The translations under genes and the position numbers were made by a program. Positions 35,049 to 45,310 of a stretch of 64,000 nucleotides of DNA are shown in pieces. Within the stretch, counting starts at the first letter, position 1, and each line of letters opens with the position of its first letter. A model generated the notes under the pieces. It did not search any database. It was not told the origin of the DNA and was given only the letters and a program-made list of their open reading frames with translations. Source of the DNA: Bolinopsis microptera (Eukaryota; Ctenophora; Tentaculata; Lobata; Bolinopsidae); the NCBI RefSeq assembly GCF_026151205.1, contig NC_087073.1, positions 7,151,001-7,215,000 on the forward strand, given 5' to 3'.

Positions 35049-36500
35049 TGTTTAGTTTATTTATTTTATTTGACATGATCTCAGCCTATAAACCCGTGTT
35101 TAGTTTACAATATTGCTATCAGAGACGTGTTATATTCATTACTATTTATATATTTTTACTGCTTGATTCAGAGAAATCTAGCTTTTTCCGAGAAACTAAT
35201 CTTTAATAGATTAGATAAAATGTACACAGCCATTCTTTTCGTTTGATTATTACACAGTATATTTTAGTTTTGTACCGTTTTAAGTCACATAGTTTTGTAC
35301 GTCTTCCTAAGACTTGTTTTCCTTTCCTAGTTTGTAAGTTATTTTAAAGATTTGTGAATATTCCAGTTGCTTTTAGAACAATTTTATCTCAGATAACGAT
35401 GTTTAATAAAATGATGCAAAGACTTATTTCGAAGATCTAATCAACACCGACTTTTAATGTGTAGGAGTACAGCTACAAAATATATATATATATATATATG
35501 TATAGACGCTTTTGCAGTAAATTGTAGCCTACATTTAAGTGTCCGTAGATTCAAAAGTATAAAAGATACAGTCATTTCGAACCACAGGTTTTAAAGATAA
35601 TTGTTTTTACTTTAGTTTACATTATATCGAAAAATAATTTATCGTCATCATCATCACTTGATGACGTCATCAATTTAAGTGTTTTTAAAACTTGATTTTT
35701 GACAAAATAACAACTTTTCAAATCGATTTTAAAGCATTAAGGAGTAATTTTATTCAAAATCTGAGGACATTTTCACCTTAGATAATTGTTCAAGCATTCT
35801 GAAAATCTACCGGAAAGTTTTCCTACCTTGCTCCTTCATAAAGATATTCGCTATTGAAGTTTGTGCTTTTTTGAAGAATAATTTTATAAAAACACAAAAG
35901 TTGTGAATTAGTATTCTCTGGTGTTGGGCCATCCCTTGGGTTGTGGAGCTCAATTTTGCTTCCTAAAGGTCTAAATTGTGTTATAGGCTAGTTTTAAAGT
36001 TGAAAATCGAAAAGTTGCACACGTGGGGACACGCCCAAATTCATTTAAAATAGCTAAAATCACTAAAAATTGTTATTTTCACGATTTTTACCAACTTTGG
36101 AGTCCCGTTGTGATCCAAGTTCTTTTTGAAATCTTCTGAAACTTTTCATGCTTATCAAACTATATATTAAATAACACTATGCAAAAATTTATGGTGATTC
36201 AATATTTTATGCGCACGCAACGTCCGCTCAAAGTTTGCACGTGCGAAAGGTGAGAATTTTGCTCATTCGTGATTTCGAATATATTCTGCTTTCCCACGAT
36301 ATTAAAATGGCATTATATATGAATTTAATGCCAACTTGAATGAGTAAAAAGTGCTATATTCAGTCTGTTATTGACAGATATGCCTACCTAAACACAAGGA
36401 AACGTTTTCAAAGGTAAAATTTCGAAATCGTTGAAATTACCTCCTTATTAAGTTTCGACTGTGTAAATTATCCTGACATTATAATCAAAAAGAGATGATA

Positions 36501-36827
36501 TTTGACCAAAACCCATAATCATGGGTAGAGTGAACCGCTGCCAGTGTCTCTCTTTTCCAAACAAAAGAAAATGATATTAATTTGAGGAACCGTCCGCAAA
36601 TGCAAATTGATACCGAGAATGAAATCGGTCGCTCGCTTTTCCCATTCATTCACGGCTTACGTATTGTAATAAAGCTTATTGAATGGGAAAAGCGAGCGAC
36701 CGATTTCATTCTCGGTATCAATTTGCATTTGCGGACAATTCCTCAAATTAATATCATTTTCTTTTGTTTGGAAAAGAGAGACACTGGCAGCGGTTCACTC
36801 TACCCATGATTATGGGTTTTGGTCAAA
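36501..36827. repeat. Near-perfect 148-bp inverted repeat (foldback), 31-nt loop
   Basis: Arms at 36501-36648 and 36680-36827, outer ends TTTGACCAAAACCCATAATC and its complement. The right arm ends precisely where satellite sequence resumes. The arms differ by only a few bases. It may be a foldback transposon or an inverted terminal structure of the Penelope-like insert. Confidence 0.85.
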
Positions 36828-39443
36828 TTTCATCCTCAAAAACTGAAAATGGGACAGAGATTTGGAGAATATGATTTAGCAATTTTATTCGGGATTTTGA
36901 CTCCCAGTACCTCAATTTGGTTTCTTACCATCATCAATTAACTGACTAATTGGTTTCTGGGCAAAAATTTCATCCAATCTGTCAAATTTGTATTCAGAAA
37001 ATTTTGCATTTGAAAATGGGACAGACTTTTGAAAATACAACTTTTCGTTTTCTTAAACTTTCTGCTGCGGGCTTCCTCCGACCGAAATCAAACTTCCAGC
37101 ACCTCCATCGTGTCAAATGGCATGTAAAGTTGACTAACTAATTGGTTTCGGGTGAAAAAATCAGTCGAAACTGTAAAATTTCGGTCCTAGAAATTTCATC
37201 TTCAAAAACTGAAAATGGGACAGAGATTTGGAGAATATGATTTTGCAATTTTATTCGGGATTTTGACTCCCAGTACCTCAATTTGGTTTCTTACCATCAT
37301 CAATTAACTGACTAATTGGTTTCTGGGCAAAAATTTCATCCAATCTGTCAAATTTGTCTTCAGAAAATTTCACATTTGAAAATGGGACAGACTTTTGAAA
37401 ATACAACTTTTCGTTTTGTTAAGCTTTCTGCTGCGGGCTTCCTCCGACCGAAATCAAACTTCCAGCACCTTAATCGTGTCGAATGGCATGTAAAGTTGAC
37501 TTACTAATTGGTTTCGGGTGAAAAAAATCAGTCGAAACTGTAAAATTTCGGTCCTAGAAATTTCATCTTCAAAAACTGAAAATGGGACAGAGATTTGGAG
37601 AATATGATTTTGCAATTTTATTCGGGATTTTGACTCCCAGTACCTCAATTTGGTTTCTTACCATCATCAATTAACTGACTAATTGGTTTCTGGTCAAAAA
37701 TTTCATCCAATCTGTCAAATTTGTGTTCAGAAAATTTCACATTTCGAAAATGGGACAGACTTTTGAAAATACAACTTTTCTTTTTCTTAAACTTTCTGCT
37801 GCGGGCTTCCTCCGACCGAAATCAAACTTCCAGCACCTCAATCGTGTCAAATGGCATCTAAAGTTGACTTAATAATTGGTTTCGGGTGAAAAAATCAGTC
37901 GAAACTGTAAAATTTCGGTCCTAGAAATTTCATCCTCAAAAACTGAAAATGGGACAGAGATTTGGAGAATATGATTTAGCAATTTTATTCGGGATTTTGA
38001 CTCCCAGTACCTCAATTTGGTTTCTTACCATCATCAATTAACTGACTAATTGGTTTCTGGGCAAAAATTCGTCCAATCTGTCAAATTTGTGTTCAGAAAA
38101 TTTCACATTTGAAAATGGGACAGACTTTTAAAAATACAACTTTTCGTTTTCTTAAACTTTCTGCTGCGGGCTTCCTCCGACCGAAATCAAACTTCCAGCA
38201 CCTTAATCGTGTCAAATGGCATGTAAAGTTGACTAACTAATTGGTTTCGGGTGAAAAAATCAGTCGAAACTGTAAAATTTCGTTCTTAGAAATTTCATCT
38301 TCAAAAACTGAAAATGGGATAGTGATTTGGAGAATATGATTTAGCAATTTTATTCGGGATTTTGACTCCCAGTACCTCAATTTGGTTTCGTACTATCATC
38401 AATTAACTGACTCATTGGTTTCTGGGCAAAAATTTCATCCAATCTGTCAAATTTGTGTTCAGAAAATTTTGCATTTGAAAATGGGTCAGACTTTTGAAAA
38501 TACAACTTTTCGTTTTGTTAAGCTTTCTGCTGCGGGCTTCCTCCGACCGAAATCAAACTTCCAGCACCTCAATCGTGTCAAATGGCATGTAAAGTTGACT
38601 AACTAATTGGTTTCGGGTGAAAAAATCCGTCGAAACTGTAAAATTTCGTTCTTAGAAATTTCATCTTCAAAAACTGAAAATGGGACAGAGATTTGGAGAA
38701 TATGATTTTGCAATTTTATTCGGGATTTTGACTCCCAGTACCTCAATTTGGTTTCTTACCATCATCAATTAACTGACTAATTGGTTTCTGGTCAAAAATT
38801 TCATCCAATCTGTCAAATTTGTGTTCAGAAAATTTCACATTTGAAAATGGGACAGACTTTTGAAAATACAACTTTTCGTTTTGTTAAGCTTTCTGCTGCG
38901 GGCTTCCTCCGACCGAAATCAAACTTCCAGCACCTTAATCGTGTCAAATGGCATGTAAAGTTGACTTATTAATTGGTTTCGGGTGAAAAAATCAGTCGAA
39001 ACTGTAAAATTTCGGTCCTAGAAATTTCATCTTCAAAAACTGAAAATGGGACAGAGATTTGCAATTTGGAGAATATGATTTTGCAATTTTATTTGGGATT
39101 TTGACTCCCAGTACCTCAATTTGGTTTCTTTGTTCTTACCATCATCAATTAACTGACTAATTGGTTTCTGGGCAAAAATTTCATCCAATCTGTCAAATTT
39201 GTGTTCAGAAAATTTCACATTTGAAAATGGGACAGACTTTTGAAAATACAACTTTTCGTTTTCTTAAGCTTTCTGCTGCGGGCTTCCTCCGACCGAAATC
39301 AAACTTCCAGCACCTCAATCGTGTCAAATGGCATGTAAAGTTGACTTACTAATTGGTTTCGGGTGAAAAAATCAGTCGAAACTGTAAAGTTTCGGTCCTA
39401 GAAATTTCATCTTCAAAAACTGAAAATTGGACAGAGATTTGGA

Positions 39444-40667
39444 GTCCCATTTATTTCATTTTCAACTCTTTGCACTAATTACTCTGTAAGTTTAAATCCC
39501 TGTATCATGTATTTTGAACGAGCCGAGAAAGAACACGCATATTCTTCTACTGCCTTAAAACTTATTTGATTGGATGGCTCCTTAAGTAATTAAATGTATC
39601 TGCTAAACTTGTTCGACACTAAATGTTTTCTTGACATTGTCTATTTTAAGTAACTAACATTTCATTTACAATGAATTTGGGTTGGTTTTGATTGAACTCT
39701 TAAAAGTAGCTGGAAATCCAAATGTCCGGGGGAAGGGTGGTATTCAGTATTGAAAATTCGGACACACCCGGCGCTTGTCCTATTCACCATAGTGAAACGA
39801 CAGTGGGGGTCACGACGTGATACACCCCGGGGCTGGGCGCGGACAGGGGACTGGGGAGGGGTACGGTGGTCTGAAAATCTTTGATTCTGGCGGACGTCCT
39901 AAGTAGATGGCGTCAACTAATTTATAAAAACAAAAAGGGAAGCGTAGATTAAAAAAGTATTTCAATAATACATTTTCCTAAAATACGCAAAAACAGAAAT
40001 TATCGCATATATATGGGTAAATTGTTATTTTTCTCCAGTAATTCACAATAATATGTTGTAATAAAATATATTTGATGCTTTGACATTTGAAGTGCGATGC
40101 GTTACTGTACTGGTATGGCCCCACCGTGCATCCAATAATGATCCTCGAAATTAAATCACACTTTGTAAGATCGGCGAAATGCACTACTTGGCCTTGATTC
40201 ACGATGTCAATCCTTCGCATCTAGCCGATCTGCATATGTGGTTGCGAGATGCGCGGCGCGGCCCAGTAGTGCATCGCGCTACAATACTTGGCCTCACCGA
40301 GCTGCGAAGAATTGACATCGTCAATTAACTTAGACATTTAAATTTCAAATAAAATTATAAAATTCCTGCATTGAAAATAATTATATATGATATAGTTGTC
40401 ATACGTTGTATGACCCGCCGCGCACGAGTGGCTCCCCTGTATCGTTACAGGGGTAGAGTTCACTAGTGAAGCGACAGTGCATGGGGGATCACGACGTAAT
40501 ACAACGTTTTACTGGGCTGCGCTCAGCCTGTCATTCCGCCTAATCTCTATTTTATGTTTATGAACATGATAGCCTGAGGTCCCCAGGTAAATGCAACGTA
40601 TGATAACAATTTGGTGTCAGCTGCACTAGTGCATAGTGGAGTTTTTTGTATTTTCTGTTCTCTATTC
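39444..40667. other. Gene-free stretch with local inverted repeats
   Basis: A GATGTCAATCCTTCGCATCT-type segment near 40205 recurs inverted near 40300 (CTGCGAAGAATTGACATC), and a GACAGTG…CACGACGT segment near 39790 recurs near 40465. These look like diverged MITEs. No gene is supported. Confidence 0.45.
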
Positions 40668-40957
40668 ACTATTGTTAATGGACTGGCCCGGCGCGCGCTA
40701 CTTCGTAGCACTAGCCTCGAGAAGAAACAAGAAAGTGGCGCGCGCTACTTCGATGAAATTTAGACAATTAACATCCGTCAATCTTTTCTGGTGATATTCT
40801 TTACAATATCATAAGGCTCGTTTCTGGATTCTGAAATGGTCTAATGACACTAATATTGAATATGGCACTCCATCGTCAGATGATATTCCGTCTAATTTCT
40901 TCGAAGTAGCGCCAAGCGCGCACCACTTTCATCTCGCTTTTTGGGATTTAAGCCTAC

Positions 40958-41722
40958 TGTCACCAAAATGTAACTAGTATAGGTCTCGCGAATAATTTTA
41001 ATATTTATTAAATATTGATTGACTAGTTTGTTGAAAGATTTTAATATTACGGTCACCAAAATGTACCTAGGTCGAACGGAGAAATTAGGTCTCACGAGTT
41101 AGACCCAATTTAGATTTAGGTCCCGCAAATATAATTATGAATTAGGTCTCACACAGACGCGGCTTTTAAGTGTATTTACATGTATATCATGCAAGCGTGC
41201 TAAATTCGCTCCTACTAAATCGCTCGCCCAAATTTTAAGAAAATTCTTGTAAAAAGGCCCGTTGGGTATGAAATTGATGTGAATCGGTGTAATTTTGGAC
41301 GCTAATTCAGAATCACCCCCATGACATAGGGTTAAAATGCTCCCCTGCCGAGATATTGGCGAAAAATTGTCTTGATCACGTGATATGACCGTATAAGGAA
41401 GTTGGTCGAATTTCTCGTTAGGGTTAGGGTTTCAGCATATGCTTTTGTTAGGGATTGGGTTAGGGTTAGGGTTCGGATCAGTGCAGATAAGAGGGTTAGG
41501 GTTTCGAAAAGTCGTTCAGGGCCAGCAAGAGAACGGGTTGAAAAAGTCACGTGACAGTCGAGTGTAGAGTGATTAATCATCATCCTATATCATGCGTCTG
41601 CGTACCGTCGCGTGAGACCTAATCACTAATTCGAGACCTAAATTAGGTTTTGCGCGTGAGACCTAATTTTTCCGTTCGACCTATTGTTACATTTTGGTGA
41701 CAGTTACATTTTGGTGACAGTT
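40958..41722. mobile_element. Nested MITE with TGTCACCAAAATGTAAC ends
   Basis: The left side carries TGTCACCAAAATGTAAC twice (40959 and, slightly changed, 41049). The right side has the inverted motif GTTACATTTTGGTGACAG twice in tandem (about 41688-41722). Just inside, TAGGTCGAACGG…TTAGGTCTCACG on the left matches the inverted CGTGAGACCTAATTTTTCCG and GTTCGACCTA on the right. The doubled ends suggest one copy inserted into another, or end duplication. Confidence 0.65.
41417..41510 (+). repeat. Interstitial telomere-like (TTAGGG) cluster
   Basis: Three short runs of GTTAGGGTTAGGGTT-type sequence separated by about 30-bp spacers, inside the nested MITE. TTAGGG is the telomere unit of most animals other than many arthropods and nematodes. 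The degenerate, interrupted pattern shows it is not a true telomere. Confidence 0.75.
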
Positions 41723-42559
41723 AAGAAAAACATTCTTTTGCTTTTTGTACTTGCTTACTGTTCACAGCTCCCCCAAAAGGTTGACATCAAGGAATCACAT
41801 TTTACCGCTGAACGAGTGTTTAATATAATAGCAATATAATATGATAGCAATACATAACATAAAAACCCCCTTTGCTTGGTTGTGATTGAGGGATGTTACT
41901 CGTCTAAATTTCTTCGAAGTAGCGCGCGCCGGGCCAGACCATTAACAATGGTTGTAGCATGTAGGTTTACAACCTACCAGGACGCGCGCGGAGTTGGACT
42001 TGTCGACGGTCCAATATATGGAACAGATATTTTACGAATATCACCCGTTAATAACAATGGTCAAGGTTGTGATGAGAACTTTACTATCCTGGGGTTATGA
42101 AGAGTTAAGTAATCCTTTTGCAGAGATGGATATTCAGCATGTTCACTGTTTTAGTACCTGGCCGGACGGATTACATACACTCGGGTTCATTAAATTCGGA
42201 AAAAAAATTCGGTTGCTGAGGTGCAGGTCACCTCGCTGCACTCTTTACTGAGAGATCTATAGTCAAAACAATACACTTCCATCACAGTTTCTGGGACTAC
42301 ATGGCTCTGAAATTATAACGTTGTAAGTTGCACAGGATTCTGGAATATCAGAAAATCGTTGTATAAGAACAGTTCAGTCGTGTTACAGTAACATTAGATA
42401 AACAATATGTGAAGTAAAAGTAGAGTAAAGTAAAATTTATGACTTCACATCATCACACAGTACATGTCTACAAAATATCATCGCACTATGTGACAAAATA
42501 GTATAATATGATAAATATTTCCCCACCAACATTAAGTATATATCAAATACAATATATTA

Positions 42560-42900
42560 TTCTAATTTAATTTTAAAACCTAAAACTGTCGCAGAGTTCT
42601 TGACGTTTGGAGGGAGTTTGTTCCAATATTATGGAATAACTCGCTCTGGGAGAAAAGACTTCTGGATATTCTTGATTTTAGTTGAACTTCTACTATACAT
42701 CTATTGCTTGAAACAAGGTTAAGACCGGATCTGCCAGTTCTAAACATCCCGATCCATAATCAGTTAAACCACTTTAAACGTTACTTTAAAAGCTTCTATG
42801 AGGTCCCCACGTATTCGCCGCTCTGCCAGCTTTGTCAAATTGAGGATTTCCAATCTACGGCTGTAGGGAAGAGTACCCACTCTCCAGAGCAAATTAATTA
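42560..42900 (-). pseudogene. Decayed C-terminal end of a LINE reverse transcriptase
   Basis: On the minus strand the frame gives LNLTKLAERRIRGDLIEAFK and, after several stops and about 150 bp, 'SFLPERVIP' and 'YWNKLPPNVKNSATVLGFKI'. These match the conserved tail of CR1/Jockey-type polyproteins (L-x-L-E-x-RR-x-RGDL-I-x-x-FK, then FF-x-x-RV-x-x-WN-x-LP-x-x-V). In-frame stops between the motifs show it is dead. The finger/palm catalytic region is not here. Confidence 0.65.
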
Positions 42901-43677
42901 TCCACGCATTCCATGGTTTATTGATAGAATTATTACCACCCAGACTCTAACGGTTCTTGTCCACGAATTTGCCTTCTTGATTCCAAGCCCCATCCTTATA
43001 ATAGGAACCTCAAAATTTGAAAATACTCAATATTCTCAAATTTACCGACTGAAGATTGATTTTTAATTTTTAAAGTATTGAGTGATCTGCCCCAATCATT
43101 TAAAAGTAAGTTTGTATGAAAATGCATATTATATTAATTGATGCACAGAGTTGAAAAACTTCGCACACCGCAAGCTATGTTCACGCGTCCACCCCTAAGC
43201 CAAAATAGCTCCATGTTGCCGCCGGATCACCTGATGGCGGCACCGTCTGCATTCAATTACTGTAGAGTAAACAAGAGCAGTTATTTAAAAGATCACACTA
43301 CAGGTACACTTATCTATTGGCTCCCACAGAATTGGCTCCCACAGAGGCTCCCGCAACAAAGATAATCACAATCAAGATTGTCAAGCCCAGGTCAAGATTC
43401 ATGCGAGATTGCGAGCTAGACTCATCGCACAAAATTTGTAAATAAATGAGAAAACAGAAAAAGTTTAACTTAAAAGTTGAGGGACACAATAATTAGGAAC
43501 TTAACGTGTATTTTATACACTTAACGTGTATTTTATCACTTGTCTATAGCGTGAAAACTTCGACGTAATGCGCGCGAGATTCGGCGAGATTTTGGTGAGT
43601 TTCCCATAAATCTCGCACTTAAACTCGTGATGACGCGAGTTTAAGTGCGAGTCTAAGGTATGCTTTTTTCAGCATTA

Positions 43678-43965
43678 TTGGTGGCCTAGTGGTTAGATCG
43701 AGCACCCATCCTCTGCGCAGAAGGTTCAGGGTTCGAATCACAGTGTCACCTAGTTTATGGAGTAGCTAAGGATCCATTGAATCTATGCGATCTCCCCAGT
43801 TGACTCAACCGAATGATAGGAAACTTAATTTACGGTTAAATGAGAATGGGTACCTGTTAAAAATCAAGAAACTTCCTAGGATACGTATACCCGTACCCCT
43901 TCAGTGCATACTGTAAACAATAAACATAGAGCTATTGGCTATTTACTATTATCAACTATTTACTT
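43678..43965 (+). mobile_element. tRNA-derived SINE
   Basis: The head contains an A-box-like TGGCCTAGTGG (43682) and a B box GGTTCGAATCA (43730), with partial acceptor-stem pairing GGTGGCC/GTGTCACC, as in a tRNA. It is followed by a body containing AAATGAGAATGGGTACCTG, a phrase recurrent in invertebrate tRNA-SINEs. The tail is TA-rich. The tRNA cloverleaf is degraded, so it is not a functional tRNA gene. Confidence 0.7.
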
Positions 43966-44111
43966 GGTCATTGGCCTTTTGCAGAAGGTAACTTTTCAAT
44001 GAAAAATATTGTGGAAATTCTCGGGACTTAATCTAGGAGTAGTTTTTCGAATCAAGCAATTAGCATGAACGCGCGAATATATATACACAAATATTATATC
44101 ACCTATATATT

Positions 44112-44180
44112 TTGTGGCGTGACCGGTAAGCCGATTATCGCTGCCAGCCATGGGCGGTTCGAGACCCGTCAAAGATCGTT
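44112..44180 (+). mobile_element. Possible second tRNA-like SINE head
   Basis: TGGCGTGACCGGTAAGCCGA resembles an A box region, and GGTTCGAGACC (44157) matches the B-box consensus, spaced about 45 bp apart. No clear SINE body follows. It could be a decayed tRNA gene. Confidence 0.4.
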
Positions 44181-45310
44181 TTACTGATACTTATTTTTGC
44201 AATGAAAAATTTGGCGATAGAGATAATTTTCAAACACAGTTTCAATAAAAAATCGATTAATACGATTTTGAATGCATATTAGGGCGTGCAAGTAGTTCTA
44301 GCAAAATTAGTTTAGTTTGAGCATATCGTATTCTCTCGAAATAATTTCAGGTGATTCAGTGAAATGATAAATCAAGCAAGATTTTCTTGTGCCAATTTCT
44401 CAATTTAAGGGTCATATCAAAGGATTAATTCCTGTAAATTTTGAAAAATATGGGTACAGTAGGTTTCACTCTCAGAATGAGAAAGGGCGCAAGGAGGAAG
44501 GATCTGGAACAATTTTTGAAATACTTGTTTTAACTTTTTAAGGAATGAATTCTAGTACTAGTTTTTGGACTACAATACAAGCGGCGAATTTCGTGCAGTT
44601 ACACTGCAGTTTGACAGGGTATGCTGAACGAGGCCAAAAATCCCCCCCCCCCCCCCCGTGACACGTGACAATCGCACTTTCAAATGCCCAAAATCCAGTC
44701 TCACCGCACTTTCTCAGCAATCTTGATAGGGGTTGTCAAGATGTCCTTGGTGCTAAATTCATTAGGACCCCAATGGTCCACCTTCGTCCTTCATATTGTC
44801 AAGAAATAAACAGAGACTTTAACACGGCTTTATCAGCAGGCCGGTCGAATAGTTGAGAGAGCTGTTGCAGGGCTTGTAATAAATCAGAGTTTGATATGAA
44901 TCATGGGGCAATAAATTAGGTTTTTTTCGAATGCTGAAGTTATTTCAATACTGCACAGCACAATGTTTGTTATAGTTGACTAATGATACAGGCTTGCAAT
45001 CCACAGTTTGTCAATAATAATTAAGCATTTACAACACAGTACAGTATTATATTTATTCATTTATCTGCATTCAAAATGGTCAGTTGTTTACAGGGATTCA
45101 TTTGGGCTTTCATTACAGGGAACTAATATTATTGCAGCTAATATTGATTTGCACTGTATCAAATTGTGTATGCGGGGATCTTGACAAAGAGAAGTCAAGT
45201 TTTGTAACATACAGAATAATCTTTAGAAACAGTAAACACTCTCACCTTTTAGGAAAACATGGACCATAACTAGCAGTAATCTGTTGAGAATTTGATAATG
45301 ATGAGCAGAT
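44181..45310. other. Intergenic stretch upstream of the coiled-coil gene
   Basis: A 17-nt C run lies near 44642-44658. A short frame at 45084-45269 begins with hydrophobic residues like a signal peptide but has no other support. The promoter or 5' UTR of the gene starting at 45311 should be here; no distinctive element is seen. Confidence 0.4.

Larger units (their letters stand above)
34165..36827 (+). mobile_element. 2.66-kb insertion in the satellite with a Penelope-like 3' portion
   Basis: Satellite homology stops at …GGTCTTAGAAAT (34164) and resumes at AAATTTCATCC (36825 on), with AAAT shared at both junctions. The insert contains a GIY-YIG frame (34491-35048), a long AT-rich non-coding tail and a foldback at its right edge. 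It is most simply a 5'-truncated Penelope-like element, possibly composite. The (AT)n run at 35478-35497 lies in its tail. Confidence 0.6.
25878..39443 (+). repeat. Satellite array, ~366-bp dimeric unit, about 29 copies
   Basis: Units start at the phrase TTAACTGACTAATTGGTTTC. There are 16 copies before 31694, 6 between 31984 and 34164, and 7 between 36828 and 39443, all head to tail. Each unit has two related halves of about 190 and 175 bp. Both halves open ATTGGTTTC-GGG-AAAAAT and share CTGT(C/A)AAATTT, GAAAATGGGACAGA and a closing TTGACT/TAACTGACTA segment, so the unit arose by duplication of a ~180-bp monomer. Some units carry diagnostic changes (an extra TTTGCAA block and a TTTGTTCTTACC block near 28740, 33820 and 39060; the latter alone near 29900), showing block duplication within the array. 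Confidence 0.95.
40668..41952. mobile_element. Outer inverted-repeat element, GGCGCGCGCTACTTCG arms
   Basis: TTGTTAATGGACTGGCCCGG followed by CGCGCGCTACTTCG (from 40673) recurs inverted at 41912-41950 (CGAAGTAGCGCGCGCCGGGC then CAGACCATTAACAA). A further copy of the CGCGCTACTTCG segment lies at 40738, and a related inverted piece (CTTCGAAGTAGCGCCAAGCG) at 40898. The interior is occupied by the nested element at 40958-41722. No coding region is present. Confidence 0.55.

Noticed and set aside
25900..39352. A 63-74-codon open frame starting MVSGQK or MVSYHH in most satellite units
   Set aside because: It follows from near-identity of the units. It lies only in the first half of each dimer, has no splice or promoter context, and the related second half is closed by stops.
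25878..39443. CRISPR-like regular repeats
   Set aside because: The period is ~366 bp, with no short repeat/unique spacer structure and a eukaryotic context; it is a satellite.
42704..43066. 120-codon plus-strand frame
   Set aside because: Antisense of the decayed LINE reverse-transcriptase tail, which carries the recognisable motifs.
43682..43750. Functional tRNA gene
   Set aside because: A and B boxes are present, but stem pairing is broken and a SINE body follows.
45084..45269. Small secreted peptide (hydrophobic start, 61 codons)
   Set aside because: No splice or promoter signals and no cysteine pattern; just upstream of a gene start, so probably chance in UTR.
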